DNA of 64,000 nt from Hymenobacter wooponensis (GCF_004745865.1 NZ_SRKZ01000001.1:186001-250000); one strand, 5' to 3'. Counted from the stretch's first letter, positions 7,832 to 17,311 are shown. Numbers and translations: made by a program. The notes: a model not told the origin generated them from the letters alone.

Positions 7832-9142
7832 CTACGTATTGCTGCCCTCCCGTGCCACCTCACTAGGGGTGATACCTCGGAGCTTCTTGAATACCCTATT
7901 AAAGGTAGACTTGGAGTTAAAGCCCGATTCTAACGCCACAGCCAGCAATGTGTAGTGCCGAAAGCGCGGGTTACGCAGGCGTTGTTCCGCTTCTCGCACG
8001 CGGTACTCATTAATGAAGTCGTTGAAGTTTTGGCCACAGCCGGCGTTAATGACCTTAGACAACCAGGAAGTGTTGGTACGGAGCTGGGCAGCTAGTTCTG
8101 CCAAGGTTAGCTCCGGTGCGAGGTAGGGCCGCTGGCTTTCCATATGGCCTAGCAGGCGAGTAGTCCACCGGGCCAACTCAGCCGCGTCGGGAGCCGGGGC
8201 TGCGACGGTAACCTGCAATGGTGCTTCAGACAATAAGGTGATGGCCTTATCAGCAGTAGCCACAACTACCGGAGTGGTCATTATCTGCGATTCTGCCTCC
8301 TGCGTTACCACTGGCGCCAATGCATCTGCAGCTATGGCTGGGGGCTGAAAGCGGAGGCTGGCCAGCCGGTGGCCGGTGAGCAGCCCGGCAATGCTGAGGT
8401 AGTAGATTAGGAGGCCCGTAAATAAGTAGTCGTACCAGGCCTCGTAGTAGCTAAGTGGATTAATGAAGGTATCGGTAAGAGTGAATACCAGCGTTACTCC
8501 CGCGCTTATAGACACGGCCACCAGCACGTTCCGTAACCATCGAAACCGGATTCGGTCGGTATCGGAAAAGTTGTCGTTGAGGTAATGCGCGTAGGCCCGG
8601 TACTCTCGCAGCGCCCAGACACTGTAGGCCAGTACTAGCAGATTCCCCAGCACATCAAGCCAGTAGCCGTACGGAGTTTGGTCGGCCCACGCGGCCAAAG
8701 GACCTTTGGTACCGAAGTGTGCCGGCAGAGGATGCCCCCGCAACAGGTGCCACCACCCTATATCGCCAACCAACAGGCACAGGCGCGCCGCTAGGTAGGC
8801 CAGTGCCGGCGCAAAATGCCACCAGTGCGAGCCTCGAAACCGAAACTCCTCGTTGGTAAGGCTCCGGAAGTAGAAGTACAGCACAGGCCCCACCGCCAGC
8901 CAGTTGCTGAACGGAAAGTAAAACATGAAGGTGGAGTAGGCATTGTGCGCGTCGTACCAGCCCGCAAAGCCTAGCATCCACTGCGCCAAGCGCAATGTTT
9001 CCAGCAATAGTAGTAATGCCAGCCAACCATCCGCAGTTACCTCTTCACGCCGGCGCCTCACCCACAACACCCCGCTCACCACGAGGCCCTGCACGAAAAA
9101 CGGCAGCAGCAGTCCGCTGTATACGCTGAAGGTGAATAGCAT
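7832..9142 (-). CDS. membrane-anchored AraC family transcriptional regulator
   Basis: This protein has 436 residues from the ATG at 9142; the frame is open to a TTG at 9157, but a TACCTTCC promoter-like element overlaps that extension. The N-terminal about 230 residues hold seven or so hydrophobic helices (LLLPFFVQGLVVSGVLW, YFPFSNWLAVGPVLYFYF and others). The C-terminal about 100 residues are an AraC-type double helix-turn-helix (LAAQLRTNTSWLSKVINA, then AVALESGFNSKSTFNRVFKKLRGITPSE). This architecture, a membrane sensor fused to an AraC domain, is common in Bacteroidota. The signal and targets are unknown. Confidence 0.88.
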   Translation of the reverse strand: MLFTFSVYSGLLLPFFVQGLVVSGVLWVRRRREEVTADGWLALLLLLETLRLAQWMLGFAGWYDAHNAYSTFMFYFPFSNWLAVGPVLYFYFRSLTNEEFRFRGSHWWHFAPALAYLAARLCLLVGDIGWWHLLRGHPLPAHFGTKGPLAAWADQTPYGYWLDVLGNLLVLAYSVWALREYRAYAHYLNDNFSDTDRIRFRWLRNVLVAVSISAGVTLVFTLTDTFINPLSYYEAWYDYLFTGLLIYYLSIAGLLTGHRLASLRFQPPAIAADALAPVVTQEAESQIMTTPVVVATADKAITLLSEAPLQVTVAAPAPDAAELARWTTRLLGHMESQRPYLAPELTLAELAAQLRTNTSWLSKVINAGCGQNFNDFINEYRVREAEQRLRNPRFRHYTLLAVALESGFNSKSTFNRVFKKLRGITPSEVAREGSNT

Positions 9143-9174
9143 GAGCGGAAGGTACAAACCCTGCGCTGCCAGAC

Positions 9175-9227
9175 AATAAAAAGCCGCTTAGTGCGCCACA
9201 ACACTAGCTGTGACGCACCAAGCGGCT
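9175..9227 (-). terminator. terminator of the trp operon
   Basis: An imperfect stem of about 18 bp (9182-9200 with 9209-9227) on the minus strand is followed by TTTTTATTT. It lies just beyond the DAHP synthase stop and ends the whole trp transcript. Confidence 0.82.
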
Positions 9228-9247
9228 CTCTAGGCCACTCTTAGCAG

Positions 9248-10261
9248 CTATTCCAGCTCCTGGCGCACGGCGTACACCTTGCGCAGGTTCCGGATCAAGC
9301 GCTCCGACTCCTGAAAGTTCAGGGTTTGAGCGCCATCTGAAGCAGCTTCCTCCGGCTTCTCATGGGCTTCATAGATGATGCCATCGGCACCGGCCATTAC
9401 GCCGGCCAGCGCCATGGTGGGTACGTACTCCCGAATACCAATGCCGTGGGACGGATCCACGATGACGGGCAGGTGCGTTTTCTCCTTGAGGATAGGAACC
9501 GCGTTCAAATCAAGGGTATTGCGCGAGGCGGTTTCGAACGTACGGATGCCCCGCTCGCAGAGAATCAGCTTCTCATTGCCACCCGAGAATACATATTCCG
9601 CCGACGACAGCAGCTCTTCCAGTGTGCCGGAAATGCCGCGCTTGATCATCACGGGCTTATCCACGCCACCAAGAGCATCGAGCAGGTTGAAGTTTTGGGT
9701 GTTGCGGGCGCCCACCTGGAACACGTCCACGTAGTCGTGCATCTCCTCAACCTGCGACACTTGCATCACCTCCGTGATAATCTTGATGCCGTGCGCCTGC
9801 GCCATTTGATGAAACAGCTTCAGGCCTTCCATGCCCAGGCCCCGGAACGAATAGGGCGAAGAGCGGGGCTTGAACACGCCGCCCCGCATAATGCGCACAT
9901 CATTATCCACGAGGTGCTGCATGATGAGCTCCATCTGCTGCTCGCTCTCAATGCTGCAGGGGCCGGCAGCTAGCGTGAGGTTGCCCTCCCCTATCCGCAC
10001 GCCGTCGCCGAGGTCGAGCACGGTGGGCCGCACGCGCCACTTGCGCGATACCAGCTTATAGTCATCGGACACGCGGTGAATGTCCAGAATGCCGGGCAGC
10101 TGGCCAATGGCGCGCAGATCAATATCCGCTTTGCCAATGGCTACCAGGTAGTGCGCCCGCTGGGTTTTCACCTCCGTGGCTTTGTACTTCAGGTCTTTGA
10201 TGCGTGCCAGAATATCCGCTTTAGCGGTTTCGGCAATGGTGGGTTCAAGTTGAATTATCAT
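9248..10261 (-). CDS. aroF: 3-deoxy-7-phosphoheptulonate (DAHP) synthase, type I-beta with N-terminal regulatory domain
   Basis: This protein has 337 residues from the ATG at 10261 (MIIQLEPTIAET); the longer frame adds a proline-rich stretch without family support. The first about 75 residues form a ferredoxin/ACT-like regulatory domain, as in Thermotoga-type enzymes. The catalytic barrel shows LAAGPCSIES, RGGVFKPRSSPYSFRGLG, QVGARNTQNF, VMIKRGISGT, ILCERGIRTF and VIVDPSHGIG. It condenses phosphoenolpyruvate and erythrose 4-phosphate at the entry of the shikimate pathway. As the last gene of the trp operon it would be controlled by tryptophan supply, feeding chorismate to TrpE. The symbol aroF is by family usage. 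Confidence 0.93.
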   Translation of the reverse strand: MIIQLEPTIAETAKADILARIKDLKYKATEVKTQRAHYLVAIGKADIDLRAIGQLPGILDIHRVSDDYKLVSRKWRVRPTVLDLGDGVRIGEGNLTLAAGPCSIESEQQMELIMQHLVDNDVRIMRGGVFKPRSSPYSFRGLGMEGLKLFHQMAQAHGIKIITEVMQVSQVEEMHDYVDVFQVGARNTQNFNLLDALGGVDKPVMIKRGISGTLEELLSSAEYVFSGGNEKLILCERGIRTFETASRNTLDLNAVPILKEKTHLPVIVDPSHGIGIREYVPTMALAGVMAGADGIIYEAHEKPEEAASDGAQTLNFQESERLIRNLRKVYAVRQELE

Positions 10262-10349
10262 ATCAGGAACGGGTTCCGGCGGAGGAATGCAGAGGGGAAA
10301 CAGCGGTTTCACAGAGCCTGATTGCTACAAGCCCACCGCTGTTGAAGTT

Positions 10350-11132
10350 TTACTTTAGAACTGAGGAAATGAACCGGGTGGCAGCGGCGGGGGCATCTTC
10401 TACGCCTTCAAGTGCTCGGATGAGAGCCGAGCCGATAATGGCGCCCTCCGCATGCTGACAGGCGTTCTGGAAAGAAGCCTTGTCGCCGATACCGAAGCCG
10501 ATGAGGCGGGGGTTGCGCAGGTTCATGGCTTCAATGCGCTGGAAGTAAGCCTCCTGTACGCCCTCGGCTTGGGTATTTTGCCCACCCGTAGTGCCGGGGC
10601 CCGATACCAGATATAGGAAAGAATCCGTCAGCTCGTCGATCCGGCGAATACGCTCGGGAGCGGTTTGGGGCGTGATGAGGAACACCGGCCGCAGGTTGTA
10701 CTTGCGGAAAGTCTCCTGGTACTCAGCCACGTAATCATCCAGGGGCAAGTCAGGTAGAATGATGCCATCTACGCCGGCCGCAGCGGCTTCGCGGCAGAAG
10801 TTCTCCACCCCAAACTGCATCACGGGGTTCAGGTAGCCCATCAGCAGAATCGGCGTGTCGGTTACTTCCTGCCGGATGCCTTCTAGTTGGCGAAACAACA
10901 CCCGCATGTTCATGCCATTGGCCAGGGCCACGGTGCTGCTCTGCTGAATCACGGGGCCATCGGCCAGGGGGTCCGAAAACGGCATCCCTATCTCAATAAG
11001 GTCGGCGCCAGCGGCCGAAATGGCCTTAATGAGGGGCACCGTGGCGTCGAGCGTGGGGTAACCAGCGGTGAAGTAAATATTCAGGAGGTCCTTTCCTTTT
11101 TTCTGGAAAGCCTGTTGGATTCGGTTTTGCAT
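10350..11132 (-). CDS. trpA: tryptophan synthase alpha chain
   Basis: This protein has 260 residues from the ATG at 11132 (MQNRIQQAFQ), the normal family start; the frame is open further but enters an intergenic hairpin. The alpha-subunit barrel shows YFTAGYPTL, the catalytic Glu/Asp regions LIEIGMPFSDPLADGPVIQ and GVDGIILPDLP, and VSGPGTTG. It cleaves indole-3-glycerol phosphate to indole and glyceraldehyde 3-phosphate and passes indole to TrpB. It lies 70 bases downstream of trpB and 88 bases upstream of the DAHP synthase gene. Confidence 0.96.
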   Translation of the reverse strand: MQNRIQQAFQKKGKDLLNIYFTAGYPTLDATVPLIKAISAAGADLIEIGMPFSDPLADGPVIQQSSTVALANGMNMRVLFRQLEGIRQEVTDTPILLMGYLNPVMQFGVENFCREAAAAGVDGIILPDLPLDDYVAEYQETFRKYNLRPVFLITPQTAPERIRRIDELTDSFLYLVSGPGTTGGQNTQAEGVQEAYFQRIEAMNLRNPRLIGFGIGDKASFQNACQHAEGAIIGSALIRALEGVEDAPAAATRFISSVLK

Positions 11133-11152
11133 GAGGGGTTCTCGCTGGGGCC

Positions 11153-11194
11153 CGCAGTAGAAGCGCAACTTCGTGCAGCTGCACTTCTACTGCG
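11153..11194 (-). repeat. inverted repeat between trpB and trpA
   Basis: Arms of 14 bases (11153-11166 and 11181-11194, one G-U type mismatch) form a hairpin filling the trpB-trpA gap. No T-run follows, so it is more likely a processing, stability or translation-control element than a terminator. Confidence 0.55.
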
Positions 11195-11202
11195 TAAGGT
11201 CA

Positions 11203-12399
11203 TTACATAATAGCGTCGGCGTACTTGATGTACGTTTCCAGGTCTTTGTCGCCGCGGCCGGAGAGGTTTACTACTACTACATCGTCGGGGCCGGCGCCCA
11301 GCTGGCCTAGGGCCGCCAGGGCGTGGGCCGTTTCCAAGGCCGGAATAATTCCTTCCAAGCGACTGCACTCGGCTACGGCTTTCAGAGCTGGCTCGTCCTC
11401 AATGCTGATGAACCGGGCCCGGCCGGAATCGGCCAAGAACGCGTGCAGCGGCCCGATGCCGGGATAGTCTAGGCCTGCCGACAACGAATAAGGCTCCGTA
11501 ATCTGCCCATCCTCGTCCTGCATGAGCAGGGTGCGGGAGCCGTGAATAATGCCCGGCTTACCCAGCACCGAAGTAGCCGCCGAATGGCCCGAGTTAACGC
11601 CATGCCCGGCTGCTTCTACCGCCACCAGCTTCACCGAAGGCTCCTCCAGGAAATGATAGAATGCTCCTGCCGCATTAGACCCCCCGCCTACACAGGCCAC
11701 CACGTATTGCGGCAGCTCAGAACCGGTTTTCTCTAATAGTTGCTTGCGCATTTCTTCGCTGATAACCGCCTGCAGGCGCGCTACCAGATCGGGGTACGGG
11801 TGCGGACCCACCACCGAGCCGATGATGTAGTGTGTATCCACGGGGTTGCTGATCCAGTCCCGGATGGCTTCGTTGGTGGCATCTTTCAGGGTGCGGCTGC
11901 CACTCATGGCAGCGCGCACTTCAGCTCCCAACAGGCGCATGCGGTACACGTTAGGCTTCTGGCGCTCCATATCGATTTCGCCCATGTATACTATGCATTG
12001 CATGCCCATGAGGGCACACACTGTGGCCGTGGCCACGCCGTGCTGACCAGCGCCTGTTTCGGCAATGATGCGGGTTTTGCCCAGCCGCTTGGCCAGCAAG
12101 ATCTGGCCTACGGTGTTGTTTACCTTGTGCGCCCCGGTGTGGCAGAGGTCTTCGCGCTTCAGAAATACGCGCGTGTTATACTTCTCCGACAGCCGCTTAG
12201 CTTCAAACAGCGGCGTGGGCCGGCCCACGTAATCGCGCAGCAGCTGCTGGTACTCCTCCTGAAACGCCGGCTCGGCCATGATGTCCAGGTAGTTCTGGCG
12301 CAGCTCTTCTACGTTCGGGTAGAGCATCTCGGGAATAAAAGCCCCGCCGAATTGGCCATAATAGCCGCGCTCCGTTGGTTTTTGGTAGGTAGTGCTCAT
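11203..12399 (-). CDS. trpB: tryptophan synthase beta chain
   Basis: This 398-residue pyridoxal-phosphate enzyme joins indole and serine to make tryptophan. The family blocks are complete: [15 protein letters not shown] at the start, [16 protein letters not shown] with the PLP-binding Lys, [30 protein letters not shown] for the phosphate and [14 protein letters not shown]. The length is typical. It follows trpF by about 34 bases in the operon. Confidence 0.97.
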   Translation of the reverse strand: MSTTYQKPTERGYYGQFGGAFIPEMLYPNVEELRQNYLDIMAEPAFQEEYQQLLRDYVGRPTPLFEAKRLSEKYNTRVFLKREDLCHTGAHKVNNTVGQILLAKRLGKTRIIAETGAGQHGVATATVCALMGMQCIVYMGEIDMERQKPNVYRMRLLGAEVRAAMSGSRTLKDATNEAIRDWISNPVDTHYIIGSVVGPHPYPDLVARLQAVISEEMRKQLLEKTGSELPQYVVACVGGGSNAAGAFYHFLEEPSVKLVAVEAAGHGVNSGHSAATSVLGKPGIIHGSRTLLMQDEDGQITEPYSLSAGLDYPGIGPLHAFLADSGRARFISIEDEPALKAVAECSRLEGIIPALETAHALAALGQLGAGPDDVVVVNLSGRGDKDLETYIKYADAIM

Positions 12400-12433
12400 G
12401 ATGAGGTTGATTGCTTATTGATGCCGCCGGGCA

Positions 12434-13102
12434 TTAGCCGCGGGGCCGGAGTTCGTTAAACATTTGCCGGAGTAAGGTGGCGTCCTTCACCCCGGGTGCC
12501 GTTTCAAACCGGCTATTCAGGTCTAGCGCAAACAGGCCGGGCAGGCGCAGGTTGCGTAAACCCTCGGCGTGGGCGAGGCCTAGGCCACCCGCCAGGAAGT
12601 AGGGCACGTTCAGCGGGTAACGCGCTAACAGGTTCCAGTCGAAAGTGGTGCCGTTGCCGCCGGGTTGCTCGCCCTTTGTATCGAAGAGAAAGTAATCGAC
12701 GTGGCCTACGTAGGGTGTAAGCTGGTCGAAATCAAAGTCGGCTCCCACTGAGAAAGCCTTCACCACCGCTAGGCCACTCTCCCGTAATTCTTGGCACTGA
12801 GCTGGGGCCTCGTGGCCGTGCATCTGCACTAGATCAAGCCCCAGCTCCCGCACGCGCCGCTGTATTTCCTGGCTGGACTCATTCACAAACACTCCCACTT
12901 TCCGGATACCCGCAGGCAGAGCAGCCAGCGTTTCAGCGCTCAACTCCTCTCCCACATAACGGCTGGATTTTGGGTAGAAAATGAACCCCAGGAAATCGGG
13001 CTGTAGAGCGGATACGGCGGCCAGGCTTGCGGGCTCACGCATGCCACACACCTTTATATAGGGACTACCAGCGGGCGCAGACATAGCAGGAGCAGATGAC
13101 AT
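12434..13102 (-). CDS. trpF: phosphoribosylanthranilate isomerase
   Basis: This 222-residue TIM-barrel enzyme isomerises phosphoribosylanthranilate to CdRP. It shows IKVCGMREP with the catalytic Cys, LGFIFYPKSSRYV, VGVFVN, LVQMHGHE, DTKGEQPGGNGTTFDW and FLAGGLG. The start at 13102 is just 11 bases after the trpC stop; a second ATG at 13084 (MSAPAGS) is also possible. It is separate from trpC, unlike the fused E. coli protein. Confidence 0.94.
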   Translation of the reverse strand: MSSAPAMSAPAGSPYIKVCGMREPASLAAVSALQPDFLGFIFYPKSSRYVGEELSAETLAALPAGIRKVGVFVNESSQEIQRRVRELGLDLVQMHGHEAPAQCQELRESGLAVVKAFSVGADFDFDQLTPYVGHVDYFLFDTKGEQPGGNGTTFDWNLLARYPLNVPYFLAGGLGLAHAEGLRNLRLPGLFALDLNSRFETAPGVKDATLLRQMFNELRPRG

Positions 13103-13113
13103 GAGTGCTAGGC

Positions 13114-13935
13114 CTATAAAAGCGTAATAGCTTCCGTGGCGCGCAGTTGCTGCACCAAAGCGGCGCAGGCTTTCTCGGGCCGGCTGTGGCGCATGAAGGT
13201 TTCGCCCATTAGAAAGCCCCGATAGCCCACAGCTCGCAGGGCTTCAATGTCGGCGGCGGTTTGTAGGCCACTCTCCGTCACTTTCACAAACTCATTAGGG
13301 ATGCGCTGAGCCAGTTCACCGGAGGTATCCAGGCTCACGGAGAAATCGTGGAGGTTGCGGTTGTTTACGCCTACCAGTGTCACGGCGTCGGGGTGCAGCG
13401 TTTTGTCGAGCTCCTCAGCGTTGTGGATTTCAAGCAGCACCTCCAGGCCTAGGCTCTTGGCAAATCGACCCAGGCGCAGCACTTCTTCGCTCGAAAGCAC
13501 GGCTGCAATCAGCAAAATGGCATCGGCGCCAATGCTCTTGGCTTCCAGAATCTGGTACTCATCCACGGTGAAGTCCTTGCGCAGGATTGGGCAGAAGTTG
13601 TAACGCCGGGCGATGGTCAGGTCCTCATTCTTACCGCCGAAAAACTCCGTATCCGTCAGCACCGACAGTGCCGAAGCTCCGGCCTGCATGTAGCCAAGCG
13701 TGGTCCGCTCTACGGGGGCGTGCGGGTTAATGAAGCCTTTGCTCGGCGACTTACGCTTGAATTCGGCAATGATGCCGCTCAGGTCGTCGCGCAGCAGGTA
13801 CCGGCGCAAGCTCAGCGGCTGCGAATCCATGTACAAGCTTTGCTCCAGTTTCTTGGCTGGCACCAAGTCGCGGCGGGCTGCTACTTCCTGGCGCTTATGA
13901 GCAATGATTTTCTCCAGAATGGTGGGGGTACTCAT
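13114..13935 (-). CDS. trpC: indole-3-glycerol phosphate synthase
   Basis: This protein has 273 residues from the ATG at 13935 (MSTPTILEKIIAHKRQEVAARR). The upstream in-frame extension to 13956 lacks family resemblance. Catalytic blocks are visible: IIAEFKRKSPSKG, ALSVLTDTEFFGG, ILRKDFTVDEYQI, VLLEIHNAEEL, LVGVNNRNL and VTESGLQ. It makes the indole ring from CdRP. It is placed between trpD and trpF. Confidence 0.95.
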   Translation of the reverse strand: MSTPTILEKIIAHKRQEVAARRDLVPAKKLEQSLYMDSQPLSLRRYLLRDDLSGIIAEFKRKSPSKGFINPHAPVERTTLGYMQAGASALSVLTDTEFFGGKNEDLTIARRYNFCPILRKDFTVDEYQILEAKSIGADAILLIAAVLSSEEVLRLGRFAKSLGLEVLLEIHNAEELDKTLHPDAVTLVGVNNRNLHDFSVSLDTSGELAQRIPNEFVKVTESGLQTAADIEALRAVGYRGFLMGETFMRHSRPEKACAALVQQLRATEAITLL

Positions 13936-14059
13936 GATTTCTAAGGTATAGCCCACTTAAAGTCGGGGCTTAAATGAGGATTGCAGCGTCGTGGTATGGT
14001 TAGAAACCAACACTGGCCTAGAATGCTTCCGCTTTCGCAAAAATGGGTCGTGGCCTGGC

Positions 14060-15046
14060 CTAGGCCAGTAAGTTGCGGAGCGCTTCCCGCGCCCGGCCCG
14101 AGTCCAGGGATTCCTGAGCTGCGGCCAAGGCCTCTGCGAAGCTAAAGTCTGGTTTCACGCATTGAATGGCCAGCGCGGCGTTGGCCGTTACTACGGCCCG
14201 CTGAGGAGTTGTGGCCCGTCCTTCCAGCACGTCCAGGAACATATTGGCCGACTCTTCTACGTTGCGGCCGCCTGCCAGCTCGGCAGCGGTGGTAGCGGCC
14301 AAGCCAAAGTCGGCGGCGGTTACAATTTGCTCACCGGCAGCGGAGGCAACTTTGGCAGCACCGGTCAAGGAAAGCTCATCGTAGCCATCTAGGGCGTGCA
14401 CTACCGCATACTGGGTGCTGGTTTGCTGGAGCAGGTAATGGTAGAGTCGCAACAACTCCAGGCTAAACGTGCCCGCCAATTGGTAGCGCGGCCGCACGGG
14501 GTTCACCAAAGGCCCCAGAATGTTAAAGAAGGTGCGCACCCCCAATTCCCGGCGCACTGGCCCCGCGTGGCGCATAGCCGGATGGAACGACGGTGCGTGC
14601 AGAAAGCAGATGTTGGCTCGCTCCAGCTGCCGCTTCAGCACATCATTCGGCACGGCGAAATCTACGCCCAGCTTGGCCAGTACATCCGAGGAGCCGCATA
14701 CCGAGGAAACACCAATGTTCCCGTGCTTGGCCACCTTATAGCCAGCCCCAGCCACCACAAAGCAGGCCAGCGTGCTGATATTCAGTGTGTCTTTGCCGTC
14801 GCCGCCTGTACCCACAATGTCCACTACTTCATCGGTACCCAGCTCGGGGTTGCGCGATAAATCTAGCAGTGCATCGCGGAAGCCCGACAGCTCCGGCACT
14901 GTAATGGGCCGCATGCGGTACACGGTCATGAAGGCGGCCATTTCGGAAGGGTTAGCCTGCCCCTGCCCGATGCTATACATGGCCTCGCGCGCTTCGGCGT
15001 GCGTCAGGGCTTGCTGGTCAAATAATTGATTGAGAATCTGTTTCAC
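14060..15046 (-). CDS. trpD: anthranilate phosphoribosyltransferase
   Basis: It transfers phosphoribose to anthranilate. Family motifs are DIVGTGGDGKDTLNIST, KHGNIGVSSVCGSSDVLAKLG, FLHAPSFHPAMRHAGPVRRELGVRTFFNILGPLVNP and the VHALDGYDELSL segment. The frame is open to a GTG at 15121, but the family N-terminus (KQILNQLFDQQALTHAEA) begins at a GTG at 15046, giving 328 residues, the usual size. I chose that start; the longer form cannot be excluded. It follows trpG in the operon. Confidence 0.92.
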   Translation of the reverse strand: MKQILNQLFDQQALTHAEAREAMYSIGQGQANPSEMAAFMTVYRMRPITVPELSGFRDALLDLSRNPELGTDEVVDIVGTGGDGKDTLNISTLACFVVAGAGYKVAKHGNIGVSSVCGSSDVLAKLGVDFAVPNDVLKRQLERANICFLHAPSFHPAMRHAGPVRRELGVRTFFNILGPLVNPVRPRYQLAGTFSLELLRLYHYLLQQTSTQYAVVHALDGYDELSLTGAAKVASAAGEQIVTAADFGLAATTAAELAGGRNVEESANMFLDVLEGRATTPQRAVVTANAALAIQCVKPDFSFAEALAAAQESLDSGRAREALRNLLA

Positions 15047-15148
15047 GAGGGGAGCCTCTGCGGTGGGGTACCGAGGCAATTGAATGAGAGATGCGAAGAA
15101 ACGGGCAATGTCAGACGACACTAAACAGGCCCAGCGGCCTAGTGGCTA

Positions 15149-15721
15149 TCAAGACAGCCAGTTCTTTAGCATCTGGTGCCCGTGCTCCGTCAGGATAGAC
15201 TCTGGGTGGAACTGCACCCCGCGCACATCATATTCCCGGTGGCGGAAGGCCAGCACCTGTCCGTTGGCATCGAGCGCAGTTACCTCTAGCTCGGCGGGCA
15301 TGCTTTCCGGTTGCACACTCCAAGAGTGGTAGCGCCCCACCCGAAACTGCCGAGGCAGCCCCTGAAATAGCTTATCCTCTTCGTCCGTGGTCAGGCTGGC
15401 ATCGGTGGCAATGCCGTGCAGCACGTCGGGCAGATTATACAGCTCTCCGCCGAAGCTCTCGGCAATACCCTGGTGGCCTAGGCACACGCCCAGCATCCGC
15501 TTGGTGGGTGCGTAACGCCGGATAACTTCCGGCATCAGCCCCGCTTCGGAAGGCAGGCCCGGACCAGGCGACAGGAGCACGGCATCGTAGGCCTCTACAT
15601 CTTCCAGCGTCAGCTTATCATTGCGGATGACGGTGGTATCGGCTCCATACCCTAACTCACGCAGAACTTGCACGAGGTTGTAGGTGAAGGAGTCGTAGTT
15701 ATCGATAACGAGAATTTTCAT
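15149..15721 (-). CDS. trpG: anthranilate synthase component II (glutamine amidotransferase)
   Basis: This protein has 190 residues from the ATG at 15721 (MKILVIDNYDSFTYNLVQ). It is a class I glutamine amidotransferase with LLSPGPGLPSEAG, the nucleophile in MLGVCLGHQGI, and the His/Glu pair in GVQFHPESILTEHG. It supplies ammonia to TrpE. The 73-base gap to the trpE stop shows no promoter or terminator, so it is read from the trp leader promoter. Confidence 0.95.
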   Translation of the reverse strand: MKILVIDNYDSFTYNLVQVLRELGYGADTTVIRNDKLTLEDVEAYDAVLLSPGPGLPSEAGLMPEVIRRYAPTKRMLGVCLGHQGIAESFGGELYNLPDVLHGIATDASLTTDEEDKLFQGLPRQFRVGRYHSWSVQPESMPAELEVTALDANGQVLAFRHREYDVRGVQFHPESILTEHGHQMLKNWLS

Positions 15722-15794
15722 GGCAATGTGGGCACAAGGTGGGCGTTGCGCGCAGTTTAAAGGCAATAGATTCGGCTACGTGAGAACGTTCAGA

Positions 15795-17237
15795 CTAACG
15801 GTTGGGAGTAGCGAGCTTCTCCCCGATCTGCTCAGCCTCTTTCAAGGCTTTGCGCAACGCCGCCAGTTTATGGTGCACTTCGTTGAGCTCGGAGTTGATG
15901 TCAGAGGCCGCTACCACGCCGGCACCAGCCTGGAAGTACAGCTGCCCTGCCGTGCTGAGGAAGGAGCGAATCATGATGGCGTGGTTGAAGTCGCCGTTGA
16001 ACCCCAGGTGACCAATGGCCCCGCCGTAATACCCACGGCCGGTAGGCTCTAGGCCATCAATGAGCTGCATGGCGCGGTGCTTGGGTGCCCCCGAAAGCGT
16101 ACCGGCCGGGAAGGTATCAGCCACTACCTGCAGGGAGTTGGCCTCGGGGGCCAGCGTGGCATTCACCTCACTTACCAGGTGAATAACGTGCGAGTAAAAT
16201 TGGATTTCGCGGAACACCTTCACCTGCACTTCGTCCCCGTGGCGGGCCAGGTCGTTGCGGGCCAAGTCCACGAGCATGGTGTGCTCAGCGTTTTCCTTGG
16301 GGTCGTCGGCCAGCTTCTGGGCTAAGGCTGCGTCTTCGGCATCGTGGCCGGTGCGGCGGAACGTGCCCGCAATCGGGAATAGACTGGCTTTGCGCCCTTT
16401 AATCAGCAGTTGGGTCTCGGGCGAGGAGCCGAAGATCTTAAAATTGCCGTAGTCGAAGTAAAACAGGTACGGCGATGGATTGATAGAGCGTAATGCCCGG
16501 TACACGTTAAACTCATCCCCCACAAAGCCCTGCTGAAAGCGGCGCGAGAGCACAATCTGAAACACATCGCCGCGGCGGCAGTGCTGCTGCCCTTGCGCCA
16601 GCACTTTCAAAAACTCCTCGTCGGTCTGGTTGGTCTGCTCCGACCCGCTGGTCTGGAAGCCAAACTCCGGCAGCGAAGGGTTCCGAATCAGGTTCACCAA
16701 CCGGCCTAGGCCATCTTGGTCTACGGCCTCCCCTTCCAGCGTGTGCTCAAACACGTACAGCTCGTTGCGGAAGTGGTTCAGCGCAATCACGTAGCGGTAG
16801 GTGCCGTAGATAATATCCGGAATTTGCCCGGCGGCCTCCTTTTGCTCGTTCAGCGTCAGGTCCTCGAAGTATTGTACCGCCTCATAGCCCAAATACCCAA
16901 ACAGGCCACCCGTAATGAAGTCGAAGCCCTGGTCCTCCGTCTCGAAGCAGTTGGCAAACTCCCGCAGCCGGTCCAGGGCCTGCCGGGGCTCGGCCAGCGT
17001 TTCAGTAGTAACGGAGTCATCGGGAAATGTCTGCTTTACCACGCCGCGCTGCACTTCAAAGCGAGCCAATGGGTCGCAGACCAAGTAGCTAAACGCGTTC
17101 TGCTGACCGTGGTAATCGGAGCTTTCCAGCAGCAGGCAGTTTGGGTACCGGTCGCGCAGCCGTAGGTACAGGCCTACAGGAGTCACGGTGTCGGCCAATA
17201 CGCGCAGATGACGGGTAGTTAAGCGAAAGGATTTCAT
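15795..17237 (-). CDS. trpE: anthranilate synthase component I
   Basis: This protein has 480 residues from the ATG at 17237 (MKSFRLTTRHLRVLADTVTPVGLYLRLRD). The frame stays open to 17339, but that extension reads through the attenuator terminator. Chorismate-binding blocks are clear: FGSSPETQLLI, PIAGTFRRTGHDAEDA, HTMLVDLARNDLARHGD, VSEVNATL and FPAGTLSGAPKHRAM. An LLESS segment near the N-terminus matches the Trp feedback site of TrpE. It converts chorismate to anthranilate with TrpG and opens the operon. Confidence 0.96.
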   Translation of the reverse strand: MKSFRLTTRHLRVLADTVTPVGLYLRLRDRYPNCLLLESSDYHGQQNAFSYLVCDPLARFEVQRGVVKQTFPDDSVTTETLAEPRQALDRLREFANCFETEDQGFDFITGGLFGYLGYEAVQYFEDLTLNEQKEAAGQIPDIIYGTYRYVIALNHFRNELYVFEHTLEGEAVDQDGLGRLVNLIRNPSLPEFGFQTSGSEQTNQTDEEFLKVLAQGQQHCRRGDVFQIVLSRRFQQGFVGDEFNVYRALRSINPSPYLFYFDYGNFKIFGSSPETQLLIKGRKASLFPIAGTFRRTGHDAEDAALAQKLADDPKENAEHTMLVDLARNDLARHGDEVQVKVFREIQFYSHVIHLVSEVNATLAPEANSLQVVADTFPAGTLSGAPKHRAMQLIDGLEPTGRGYYGGAIGHLGFNGDFNHAIMIRSFLSTAGQLYFQAGAGVVAASDINSELNEVHHKLAALRKALKEAEQIGEKLATPNR

Positions 17238-17280
17238 ACGGGGCGAAGAACTGGTTGTGGAGGCATTTCGCGCCGGGCAA

Positions 17281-17311
17281 TAAAAAAAGCCCGGCGGGGC
17301 GGCCGGGCTTT
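17281..17311 (-). terminator. trp attenuator terminator
   Basis: On the minus strand a GC-rich stem (17302-17309 with 17288-17295, extendable by A-T pairs) with a 6-base loop is followed by seven T and lies 44 bases before the trpE ATG. A segment GGACGGG (17367-17373) can pair with the 5' arm CCCGGCC with a single A-G mismatch and would compete with this stem. Confidence 0.9.

Noticed and set aside
11740..12459. 239-codon plus-strand frame opposite trpB
   Set aside because: It is antisense to a complete trpB; the His-rich low-complexity translation is typical of a shadow frame.
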